7,928 nt of DNA. It comes from Pseudomonadota bacterium (GTDB lineage Bacteria > Pseudomonadota > Alphaproteobacteria > Ferrovibrionales > Ferrovibrionaceae). Location: NCBI GenBank assembly GCA_021793055.1, contig JAJYTL010000145.1:1-7928 (forward strand), read 5' to 3'. The position numbers and the translations under genes are program-made. Positions 1-5,914 of this stretch are shown one piece after another (positions within the stretch are counted from its first letter, which is position 1; every line of letters begins with the position of its first letter). The notes below the pieces were generated by a model, which saw only the letters and a program-made list of their open reading frames with translations, was not told the origin of the DNA and did no database searches.

Positions 1-23
1 GACAGCCAGAACAGATCACTCAT
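1..23 (-). CDS. IS5-family transposase, N-terminal fragment (cut by window edge)
   Basis: The minus strand from 23 reads ATG AGT GAT CTG TTC TGG CTG TC, giving MSDLFWLS; the last codon is Ser whatever its third base. This is the stereotyped N-terminus of a widespread group of proteobacterial IS5-family transposases, which I recognise from memory (they continue with a D-x-Q-M-A-R-L-E type sequence). A strong Shine-Dalgarno GGGAGG lies at 36-31, seven bases before the ATG. The DDE catalytic core lies outside the window, so neither intactness nor activity can be judged. Eight residues are little to go on, but start codon, ribosome binding site and upstream leader all agree. Confidence 0.55.
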
Positions 24-27
24 CGAA

Positions 28-41
28 GCACCTCCCGGTGC
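28..41 (-). promoter_or_regulatory. Hairpin covering the transposase ribosome binding site
   Basis: On the minus strand GCACC-GGGA-GGTGC forms a perfect 5-bp stem (41-37 with 32-28) closed by a GGGA tetraloop, which fits the stable GNRA class. The transposase Shine-Dalgarno GGGAGG (36-31) lies in the loop and 3' arm, so folding would hide it. Hiding the start region in transcripts that read in from outside is a known strategy of IS10 and IS50. Here the function is inferred from structure only. Confidence 0.35.
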
Positions 42-144
42 CTCCAATGAATCAAGCCGGCAGCCCGCCCGCAAGAAATTTAATAGGTCCTGAGCCTAGG
101 TCGCGGCCGGTCCGCCGGTTGAGCGCCGCGCCGTCAATCGAGGG

Positions 145-2652
145 TCAGGAAAGCAAGCCCGGCACCGGCTGCGTTGCCGAGCTATCGGCCGCGGCCTCGG
201 CCGCGATCTTTGACGTCCCGGGCTGCGCTTCGGGCTTCGGCGTCAGCGGCAAATAGCACCGGATGGTGGTGCCTTCGCCCGGCTCCGAGCGCAGCTCGAC
301 CGAGCCGCCATGCAACTCGATAAAGCTGCGTACCAATGAGAGACCGAGGCCCGCGCCCGCATGATGCGTCCCGGCGCGCGTCTTGTAGAAACGCTGGAAG
401 ACCCGCTCGCGCTCCTTGAGCGGAATGCCAACCCCGGTATCGCTGACCCAGAGGACGATCTCGTTCGCCCCCCGCGCCGCGCCGAGGCCGATGGTACCGC
501 CCGGCGAGGTGAACTTCATTGCATTGCTCATCAGGTTGAACAGCACCTGCTTGATGCGGCGCTCGTCGGCATCCAGCCATCCGACATCCGCCGGACATTC
601 GAACTCGATCGTGAGATCCTGGCGGCGTGCCTGGTCGCGGGTCAGGCTAAGCACCGTGACGAAGGTCGCGTGAAGATCGAACGGCTCGCGCTCGAGCACG
701 ATATGGCCCGACTCGATCGTCGCCAGGTCGAGAATGTCGTTGACCAACAACAACAGATGATGGGAGCTGTCGAGAATACCGCGCGCGTATTCGAGCTGGC
801 GTCGGTTCAACTCGCCGAAATACTGATTCGTGATGATCTCGGCGAATCCGATGATGGTGTTCAGCGGCGTGCGAAGCTCGTAGGAGACATTGGCGACGAA
901 CTCGGATTTCAGCCGGTCGGCGGCCTGTAGGGCCTCGTTCCGCTCGCGAAGCGCGCGCTCGATGCGGATTGAATCCGAGACATCGAGATAGGTGAACAGC
1001 ATCTCGCCGTCGGGCAGCGGCACCATGGCGAAATCCAGCACGCTGCCGTTCGGCCGCTCGAACCGCCCAGAGCGCGGGCTGCGCTCGTCGAAGAAGCTGA
1101 TCATCTTCTCGCGCAGGTTCGGCCAGTCGTCGCTGGCGTTGATGAGATCGCGTATCGCCTCTGCCACCTCCGTGATATGCGGCTCGCTATCGAGGAACTT
1201 GTCGTCGAGCTTCCAGATCTTGCCGAACGCCGGGTTCCACAACTTGAGCCGACCGTCGCCGCCGTAGACGGCGACCGCCTCGTAGAGATTGTCGAGAGTG
1301 GCGCGCTGCACCGCGATCAGGGTGTTGCGGGCGCGCTCCAGCACCAGCTCGTTGGTCACGTCCTCGAAGGTGAAGAGCAGGCCGCCGAAGGGGTGCGGCG
1401 TGATGCAAAGCCGGAGCGTGCGCTCGTCGGGAAGATGCATCAGCTCTTCCTTAGGCTCGATCACCTCGGTGAAGAATTGCAGCCACGTCCGCTTGTAGGT
1501 CTGCCAGTCAGCCTGTTCGGGAAGTCGGCGCTTCTCGCGCAGAAGCTCGAGAATCTCGCCGAGGTTCGGTGCCTGAAGCAGCCAATCCTCGTCGAGCCGC
1601 CAGAGCCGCGCGAAAGCATGGTTGAAAAGCAGAAGACGTCGGTCGGGACCGAAAACGCCGATCGCGGTGGTCAGATTCTGCAACACTTCGCCGTGCGCCT
1701 CGATATGGCTCTTGAGATCGGTGCCGAGCCGCTCGAGCTCGGTCACGTCCTCGGCGATGCCGATCATGCCGCCCGAGGCCAGCGGCATTTCCAAGACGCG
1801 AATGGCGCGGCGGTCGCCCCCGACCACGAGATGGCGGACCTCCTCCTCGATCCGGCCTTGCGCCTTGGCGCGGGCGGCGAGGCGGAGCGGCTGCTCGGGC
1901 TTGCCGCCCGAGGCGAGCTCGAGGCGTTGCGCGACGGCCGTCGCCGGATTGGCCTCGACCATCGCCGCATAAGCCGTATTGCACCAGACCAGCGCCAGGC
2001 TCTGGTCGCGATACCAGGCCGGGACGGGGAGCGCATCGAGAACCTGCTCCGCATGGTTGGCGCGGATCATTGCCTCGCGCCGGGCCTCGCGCTCGGCGGC
2101 CAGCGCCGTCACATCGGCGAGCAAGAGCACGGCGAGATCGCCGCCGGCGCGGCCTTCAGCGGTGAACCCTCGCCCTTTGGCGCCCGCGATCTCGAAACGG
2201 AAGGCCGAGCCGCTTTCGCGCAAGGCGCGGACGGCACTATCGAGACGGGCGAAGTCCGCCGCCGTGAAAGCGGGGCCGAGCTCGGCAAAACTCGTGGGCT
2301 CGGCAGAAAGGCCAAGCCAAGCGCCAACGCCCGGCGCCGGCTGGAAGCGATCGCCTTGGAACCAACTGCCGAAGCGGTCGGGACCGGCGGCCATGAGGCG
2401 GAGCAACCGATCGCCGTCCCGGACGTGCCGCGCGAGCAACTCCGCGTGCCGCCGCCGTTCACGCGCGAGGCGCAGGCAAAGAAAAACGCAAAGCAGGGCG
2501 CCCGCCAGCGCTATGCCGGCCAGCACCGCGCCGATCACGATGGCACCGGACGGGGTGACCGGACTGGCGAGAGCCGGCGTCGGCACAAGCAGGCTGCCGA
2601 ACCCGCCGATCACGATGGCGTCCCCCACTGCCGCTGGCGCTACATTCCCCAA
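145..2652 (-). CDS. divL: DivL-like cell-cycle sensor pseudo-histidine kinase with Tyr in the H-box
   Basis: This 835-residue membrane-anchored, multi-PAS kinase-like protein has one transmembrane segment (about 36-60) and a basic stop-transfer RLARERRR. Four PAS-like domains follow (about 80-185, 198-305, 320-435, 445-560), then a DHp helix and an ATPase domain. The H-box reads FVANVSYELRTPL with Tyr591 (TAC, 882-880) where histidine kinases have His. The N-box (NLMSNAMKF, 706-714), G1 (SDTGVGIP, 737-744), F-box (FQRFY, 752-756) and G2 (GAGLGLSLV, 766-774) are intact. Tyr at this site is the mark of Caulobacter DivL (Tyr550), which works with DivK and the CckA-CtrA phosphorelay; position next to ahcY also fits. 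The start is uncertain: TTG at 2652 is the longest choice, while GTG at 2613 (822 residues) has GGGGGA seven bases upstream and may be the true one. The Ala/Pro-rich tail (about 805-835) looks disordered. Confidence 0.82.
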   Translation of the reverse strand: MGNVAPAAVGDAIVIGGFGSLLVPTPALASPVTPSGAIVIGAVLAGIALAGALLCVFLCLRLARERRRHAELLARHVRDGDRLLRLMAAGPDRFGSWFQGDRFQPAPGVGAWLGLSAEPTSFAELGPAFTAADFARLDSAVRALRESGSAFRFEIAGAKGRGFTAEGRAGGDLAVLLLADVTALAAEREARREAMIRANHAEQVLDALPVPAWYRDQSLALVWCNTAYAAMVEANPATAVAQRLELASGGKPEQPLRLAARAKAQGRIEEEVRHLVVGGDRRAIRVLEMPLASGGMIGIAEDVTELERLGTDLKSHIEAHGEVLQNLTTAIGVFGPDRRLLLFNHAFARLWRLDEDWLLQAPNLGEILELLREKRRLPEQADWQTYKRTWLQFFTEVIEPKEELMHLPDERTLRLCITPHPFGGLLFTFEDVTNELVLERARNTLIAVQRATLDNLYEAVAVYGGDGRLKLWNPAFGKIWKLDDKFLDSEPHITEVAEAIRDLINASDDWPNLREKMISFFDERSPRSGRFERPNGSVLDFAMVPLPDGEMLFTYLDVSDSIRIERALRERNEALQAADRLKSEFVANVSYELRTPLNTIIGFAEIITNQYFGELNRRQLEYARGILDSSHHLLLLVNDILDLATIESGHIVLEREPFDLHATFVTVLSLTRDQARRQDLTIEFECPADVGWLDADERRIKQVLFNLMSNAMKFTSPGGTIGLGAARGANEIVLWVSDTGVGIPLKERERVFQRFYKTRAGTHHAGAGLGLSLVRSFIELHGGSVELRSEPGEGTTIRCYLPLTPKPEAQPGTSKIAAEAAADSSATQPVPGLLS

Positions 2653-2665
2653 CTCACCAAAGCCC

Positions 2666-2700
2666 CCTCGGCCCCACTCTACGAAGAGCCGCGACCGAGG
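2666..2700 (-). other. Two-tier hairpin between ahcY and divL
   Basis: In the 82-bp ahcY-divL gap, CCGAGG (2700-2695 as read on the plus strand) pairs with CCTCGG (2671-2666), and an inner CTCT (2677-2680) pairs with AGAG (2685-2688) around a four-base loop. No T-run follows in the minus direction, so it is not a normal intrinsic terminator. The outer arm nearest divL overlaps the GAGGGGG that would serve the TTG start at 2652. It may be an mRNA-processing or translation-control structure, or chance in GC-rich DNA. Confidence 0.2.
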
Positions 2701-2734
2701 ACAAGGGCGGGCATGGGCGTCCCCGCCGGCGCCG

Positions 2735-4030
2735 TCAGTAGCGGTAATATTCCGGCTTGAACGGCCCCGCCTTGGGCACCCCGAGATAGCGCGCCTGCGC
2801 GTCGGTCAAGGCGGTCAGCTTCACCCCGAGCTTGTCGAGATGCAGCGCCGCCACCTTCTCGTCGAGATGCTTCGGCAGGGTATAGACCTTGCGCTCGTAA
2901 CTCGCGGTGTTGCACCAAAGCTCGAGCTGCGCCAGCACCTGGTTGGCGAAGGAGGTGCTCATCACGAAACTCGGGTGACCGGTGGCGCAGCCGAGATTGA
3001 CCAGCCGCCCCTCGGCGAGAAGAATCAGGCGCTTGCCGTCGGGAAATTCGATCTCGTGCACCTGCGGCTTAACCTCGTGCCAGGGGTAGTTGCGCAGCGC
3101 CGCGACCTGAATCTCGCTGTCGAAATGGCCGATGTTGCAGACGATGGCGCGATCATGCATTTCGCGCATGTGCTCGATGGTGATGACGTCAATATTGCCG
3201 GTCGTGGTGACGAAAATATCGCCGGTCGCGGCCACATCTTCCATCCGCGCCACCTGGTAGCCTTCCATCGCCGCCTGCAAGGCGCAAAGCGGGTCGATCT
3301 CGGTGACCACAACGCGCGCGCCCTGCCCCTTCAAGGCCGCGGCCGAGCCCTTGCCGACGTCGCCGTAGCCGCAAACCACCGCGAGCTTGCCGGCCAGCAT
3401 CACGTCGGTGCCGCGCTTGATGCCGTCGATTAGGCTTTCGCGGATGCCGTAAAGATTGTCGAACTTGGACTTGCTGACGGAGTCGTTGACGTTGATCGCC
3501 GGCACCTTGAGCGTGCCCTCGCGCTGCATCTCGTAAAGGCGGTGGACGCCGGTCGTGGTCTCTTCCGAGAGGCCGCGGACGTCCTTCATCAGCTCCGGGT
3601 ACTTGTCGTGCATGATCTTGGTCAGATCGCCCCCATCATCGAGAATGAGGTTCGGCCGCCAGCCGCTCGGGCCGGTAATGGTCTGCTCGATACACCACCA
3701 GAACTCCTCTTCGGTCTCGCCCTTCCAGGCGAAGACCGGAACCCCCACCGCCGCCACCGCGGCCGCGGCATGGTCCTGGGTCGAGAAAATGTTGCACGAC
3801 GACCAGCGTACCTCGGCGCCGAGATGGGTCAGGGTCTCGATCAGGACCGCGGTCTGCACCGTCATATGCAGGCAGCCCGCGATGCGCGCGCCTTTCAAAG
3901 GCTTGGCGGCGCCGAACTCGGCGCGAAGCGCCATCAGCCCCGGCATCTCGGTTTCGGCGATGCTGACTTCCTTGCGGCCCCAATCCGCCAGCTTGATATC
4001 GGCAACCTTGTAGTCCTGCGACGCAGCCAT
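2735..4030 (-). CDS. ahcY: S-adenosylhomocysteine hydrolase (adenosylhomocysteinase)
   Basis: This 431-residue cytosolic enzyme reversibly splits S-adenosylhomocysteine into adenosine and homocysteine, relieving product inhibition of methyltransferases. Family landmarks, aligned by eye to the human enzyme, are His55, the signature SCNIFSTQDHAAAA (78-91), Asp131, Glu156, Lys187/Asp191, the NAD-binding loop GYGDVGKG (221-228), CNIGHFDSE (298-306) and the C-terminal KPEYYRY. Lys425 and Tyr429 of that tail contact NAD of the neighbouring subunit in the tetramer. The protein runs from DDGGDLTKIM directly to KYPELM, so it lacks the ~40-residue insertion of many bacterial and plant homologues (about 465-485 residues). 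I chose ATG at 4030 because GGGAG sits four bases upstream; the GTG one codon earlier would be only one base from it. The 257-bp upstream gap with its own promoter suggests transcription independent of ptsH. Confidence 0.97.
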   Translation of the reverse strand: MAASQDYKVADIKLADWGRKEVSIAETEMPGLMALRAEFGAAKPLKGARIAGCLHMTVQTAVLIETLTHLGAEVRWSSCNIFSTQDHAAAAVAAVGVPVFAWKGETEEEFWWCIEQTITGPSGWRPNLILDDGGDLTKIMHDKYPELMKDVRGLSEETTTGVHRLYEMQREGTLKVPAINVNDSVSKSKFDNLYGIRESLIDGIKRGTDVMLAGKLAVVCGYGDVGKGSAAALKGQGARVVVTEIDPLCALQAAMEGYQVARMEDVAATGDIFVTTTGNIDVITIEHMREMHDRAIVCNIGHFDSEIQVAALRNYPWHEVKPQVHEIEFPDGKRLILLAEGRLVNLGCATGHPSFVMSTSFANQVLAQLELWCNTASYERKVYTLPKHLDEKVAALHLDKLGVKLTALTDAQARYLGVPKAGPFKPEYYRY

Positions 4031-4067
4031 CACGCGCTCCCGTTTTGCCCAATCTCTCGAATTTCGC

Positions 4068-4086
4068 GGTCGCGGCCGGCGCGACC
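4068..4086 (-). promoter_or_regulatory. GC-rich hairpin in the ahcY 5' leader
   Basis: GGTCGCG (4086-4080 on the minus strand) pairs perfectly with CGCGACC (4074-4068) across a five-base loop, and two more CG pairs extend the stem beyond a C-C mismatch. If the promoter at 4093-4121 is right, transcription starts near 4086 and the hairpin forms at the very 5' end of the mRNA, leaving about 38 bases of unpaired leader with the ribosome binding site. That arrangement usually stabilises a transcript against 5'-end decay. The base pairing is seen directly; the role is inferred. Confidence 0.4.
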
Positions 4087-4092
4087 CCGCGT

Positions 4093-4121
4093 TTTGTAGC
4101 AGCCGCCCTCGACAATCTCAA
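4093..4121 (-). promoter_or_regulatory. Predicted sigma70-type promoter of ahcY
   Basis: The minus strand has TTGAGA (4121-4116, five of six matches to TTGACA), a 17-base spacer, and TACAAA (4098-4093, four of six matches to TATAAT). This places the start near 4086 and gives a leader of about 56 bases before the ahcY ATG. An AT-rich tract lies directly upstream of the -35 box. It is the best promoter-like sequence I found in the gap between ptsH and ahcY. Confidence 0.5.
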
Positions 4122-4126
4122 GAAAC

Positions 4127-4150
4127 ATATAAAGAAATATTTATATCTTT
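4127..4150 (-). promoter_or_regulatory. AT-rich palindrome upstream of the ahcY promoter (candidate operator or UP element)
   Basis: Two overlapping inverted repeats sit here: a perfect ATATAAA (4127-4133) with TTTATAT (4140-4146), and AAAGAAAT (4131-4138) with ATATCTTT (4143-4150), seven of eight pairs. The 24-base block contains only two G/C bases in a strongly GC-rich region. It would lie at about -41 to -64 relative to the predicted start. Dyad symmetry suits a dimeric winged-helix regulator. A SahR-type (ArsR-family, S-adenosylhomocysteine-responsive) repressor is a reasonable guess because SahR controls ahcY in several proteobacteria. The alternative is a plain UP element. Confidence 0.4.
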
Positions 4151-4193
4151 GAAAAAGCGGCGAGACGAGGGATGCGGTAGGAGAAAGACTTGG

Positions 4194-4222
4194 CCGGCAC
4201 CTGGGGCAAGGCAGGCCGCCGG
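4194..4222 (-). terminator. Weak hairpin downstream of ptsH, possible terminator
   Basis: CCGGC (4194-4198) can pair with GCCGG (4218-4222) and CCT (4200-4202) with AGG (4213-4215). The stem stands about 66 bases after the ptsH stop codon. On the minus strand it is followed by a pyrimidine-rich stretch containing TCTTTCTCCT, not a clean T-run, so intrinsic termination would be weak. Between this hairpin and ptsH I see nothing recognisable. Confidence 0.22.
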
Positions 4223-4287
4223 AACACGCCTCAAGTCATTGGGGCGGCTCGCCGACATGATCTTGCGTCGCGTCGAGCCAAATGCGC

Positions 4288-4590
4288 TTAGATTTCGCCG
4301 AATCCGCCCTCCACCAGACCGCCGAGCGCCGCCATGGCGGCTTCGGCGTCGCCGCCCGAGGCCTTGACTTCGATGACGCTGCCCCGGGTCGCCGCCAGCA
4401 TCATCAGCCCCATGATCGACTGCCCGGAAACCGTGGCGCCGTCGCGCGAAACCGTGATCTCGGCGGCGAAAGCCGCGGCGCATTTGACGAATTTGGCGGC
4501 GGCGCGGGCATGCAGGCCGCGTTCGTTGCAGATCGTCAGGTGGCGGACGACGGTAGCACCCGCCGCCGGCGGCGACTCATCTGTCGTCAT
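4288..4590 (-). CDS. ptsH: Phosphocarrier protein HPr of a regulatory PTS
   Basis: HPr is a small cytosolic phosphocarrier of 100 residues. It accepts phosphate from enzyme I on His and passes it to EIIA. The active-site block ERGLHARAAAKF contains His27 (the usual His15), and GQSIMGLMML contains Ser58 (the usual Ser46), the residue HprK phosphorylates, so both sites are present. The N-terminus is about ten residues longer than in Bacillus or E. coli HPr. I chose ATG at 4590, which overlaps the end of the EIIA gene by 14 bases and implies translational coupling; a GTG at 4614 would add eight residues with no family support. No sugar-specific EIIB/EIIC gene is near, so the role is probably regulatory, with enzyme I (PtsP-like) encoded elsewhere. 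Confidence 0.93.
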   Translation of the reverse strand: MTTDESPPAAGATVVRHLTICNERGLHARAAAKFVKCAAAFAAEITVSRDGATVSGQSIMGLMMLAATRGSVIEVKASGGDAEAAMAALGGLVEGGFGEI

Positions 4591-4984
4591 TGACCAGAAT
4601 CTGCGACGCGACACTGATATATTTGCGCCCGGCGTCGCGCGCCGCCGCCACGGCCGCCGCCAGATCGTCCTTGCCGCGAACGCTGGTCAGCTTGATCAGC
4701 ATCGGCAGATTGGTGCCGGCGATGACCTCGACCTTGCCCTTGCTCATGATCGAGATGGCAAGATTCGAGGGCGTACCGCCAAACATGTCGGTGAGGAGGA
4801 TAACCCCGGCGCCGCTATCCACCGCCGCCACGGCCGCGAGGATTTCCCGGCGGCGCTCCTCCATATCGTCATTGGCGCCGATGCACACCGCCCGCATCGC
4901 CTCCTGGGGTCCGACCACGTGCTCAGTGGCGGCAATGAACTCCGCCGCCAGACGCCCATGGGTGACCACAACCACTCCGATCAT
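4577..4984 (-). CDS. manX: PTS EIIA component, mannose/sorbose family
   Basis: This 135-residue cytosolic EIIA-Man fold protein opens with MIGVVVVTHGRLA, in which His9 is the phosphorylation site that receives phosphate from HPr. The block LLTDMFGGTPSN (63-74) is the other clear family signature. The protein is a lone EIIA without an EIIB fusion. In alphaproteobacteria such stand-alone EIIA-Man proteins belong to an incomplete PTS that signals metabolic state rather than importing sugar. The ATG at 4984 has a good ribosome binding site (GGGAAGGG, about 4997-4990) and follows the rapZ stop by 29 bases. The reading frame extends much further upstream as an overlap with rapZ, but nothing there resembles the family. 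The symbol follows common usage for this locus; ptsM is also used. Confidence 0.9.
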   Translation of the reverse strand: MIGVVVVTHGRLAAEFIAATEHVVGPQEAMRAVCIGANDDMEERRREILAAVAAVDSGAGVILLTDMFGGTPSNLAISIMSKGKVEVIAGTNLPMLIKLTSVRGKDDLAAAVAAARDAGRKYISVASQILVNDDR

Positions 4985-5013
4985 CGCATCCCTTCCCGTT
5001 CCCGCCTTAAGGC

Positions 5014-5904
5014 CTAGCTGCCGACGCCACCGATGTCCCGGTGACGTAAGTTCACCCGATACCCCACTTCTTGCAAGCGCCGAGCGATCTGCCCGGCGGT
5101 AAAAACCGAGCGGTGGCGGCCGCCGGTGCAGCCGACCGCGATGGTCAGGTAGCTTTTGCCCTCTTCGGCATAGCTCGGCAGCAGAAAGACCAGGAAGTCG
5201 GTCAGCTTGGCAAAAAACGGCGCCCAGCGCCGGTCCTTGACGATATGCGCGGCGACCGCATCGGCCTCGCCGGTCAGAGGCTTGAGCTCCGGCAGATAGA
5301 ACGGGTTGTCGAGGAAGCGCACGTCGAACACGAGGTCGGCGTCGCGCGGCACGCCGCGGCCATAGGAGAACGAGGTCACGGTCACGGCGAGGCCCGGCGC
5401 GCGATCGCGCGCGAAATGGCCGGTCAGCACGTGGCGCAGGTCCGGCAAGGTGATCTCGGAGGTATCGATCAGCACGTCGGCCCGCGCCTTCAAGGAACTC
5501 ATCAGGCCGCGCTCGTGACGGATGCCGTCGGCCACCGGCCGGTCGGTGGCGAGCGGATGCCGGCGCCGCGTGGTGAGAAAGCGGCTTTTCAGCACCTCGT
5601 CGTCGCAATCGAGAAACAGGAAGCGAACGTCGAGCTCCGGCGTCTTGCGCAGAAGGTCGAGGCTCTGCGCAAAGCGCGCCGGCTCGAAGTCGCGGGTGCG
5701 GGTGTCGATGCCGACAGCGAGCGCGCTCCTCGCCCCATCGTCCGAGGCCTCGGGCGCGACGCCCGCGGCAAGACCGCTCAATAACGACAGCGGCAGATTG
5801 TCGACCGCCTCGTAGCCGAGATCCTCGAGGATCTTGAGCGCCGAGGACTTGCCGGCGCCGGATAGGCCGCTGACCAGGAGGACCCGCGTCTTCTCGACGG
5901 TCAT
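5014..5904 (-). CDS. rapZ: RapZ-family nucleotide-binding protein (YvcJ/YhbJ type)
   Basis: RapZ proteins are 280-300-residue P-loop proteins; this one has 296. In E. coli RapZ is an RNA-binding adapter that directs RNase E to the GlmZ small RNA and so tunes glucosamine-6-phosphate synthesis; the alphaproteobacterial role is less clear. The Walker A motif GLSGAGKSS spans 13-21, a Walker B-like LFLDCDDEVL follows, then TRRRHPL. The C-terminal domain shows SFSYGRG, DVRFLDNPFY, PLTG and the strongly conserved VGCTGGRHRSV, ending in a region with NLRHRDI. The reading frame stays open 55 codons further upstream, inside hprK, but the ATG at 5904 begins directly at the family N-terminus (MTVEKTRVLLVSGLSGAGKS). 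It lies ten bases after the hprK stop. Placement between hprK and the EIIA gene suggests a link to the PTS signalling branch. Confidence 0.93.
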   Translation of the reverse strand: MTVEKTRVLLVSGLSGAGKSSALKILEDLGYEAVDNLPLSLLSGLAAGVAPEASDDGARSALAVGIDTRTRDFEPARFAQSLDLLRKTPELDVRFLFLDCDDEVLKSRFLTTRRRHPLATDRPVADGIRHERGLMSSLKARADVLIDTSEITLPDLRHVLTGHFARDRAPGLAVTVTSFSYGRGVPRDADLVFDVRFLDNPFYLPELKPLTGEADAVAAHIVKDRRWAPFFAKLTDFLVFLLPSYAEEGKSYLTIAVGCTGGRHRSVFTAGQIARRLQEVGYRVNLRHRDIGGVGS

Positions 5905-5914
5905 GGCGGCGCCG

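Larger units (their letters stand above)
1..97 (-). mobile_element. 5' end of an IS5-family insertion sequence (partial, runs off window)
   Basis: The left edge holds the start of a transposase gene (see the CDS at 1-23) preceded by about 75 bases of leader, typical of the distance between the terminal inverted repeat and the start codon in IS5-type elements. Reading the minus strand, a CTAG at 99-96 is followed by GCTCAGGACCTATTAAATTT, which I take as the terminal inverted repeat. A TA or CTAG-like target duplication would fit IS5 relatives. The exact border (about 95-100) cannot be proved because the other end of the element is outside the window. The element is transcribed in the same direction as divL and begins about 47 bases after the divL stop codon. 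Confidence 0.5.

Noticed and set aside
98..144. GC-rich inverted repeats after divL as a terminator
   Set aside because: CCGG-type repeats make only 4-bp stems and no T-run follows on the minus strand.
1177..3433. Long plus-strand open frames (527 and 484 codons) opposite divL and ahcY
   Set aside because: They lie antisense to two clearly recognisable genes, have low-complexity Arg/Ala-rich translations with no family motifs, and are the usual by-product of GC-rich codon use.
4031..4115. Possible SAH riboswitch in front of ahcY
   Set aside because: A short GAGGGCGGCTGC-like stretch loosely recalls the motif, but I could not find the paired elements or the second conserved strand. A covariance-model scan would settle it; a significant hit would reverse this.
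4985..5608. Upstream extension of the EIIA frame inside rapZ
   Set aside because: The translation is Arg/Pro-rich without motifs, while the EIIA family N-terminus and a good ribosome binding site occur at 4984.
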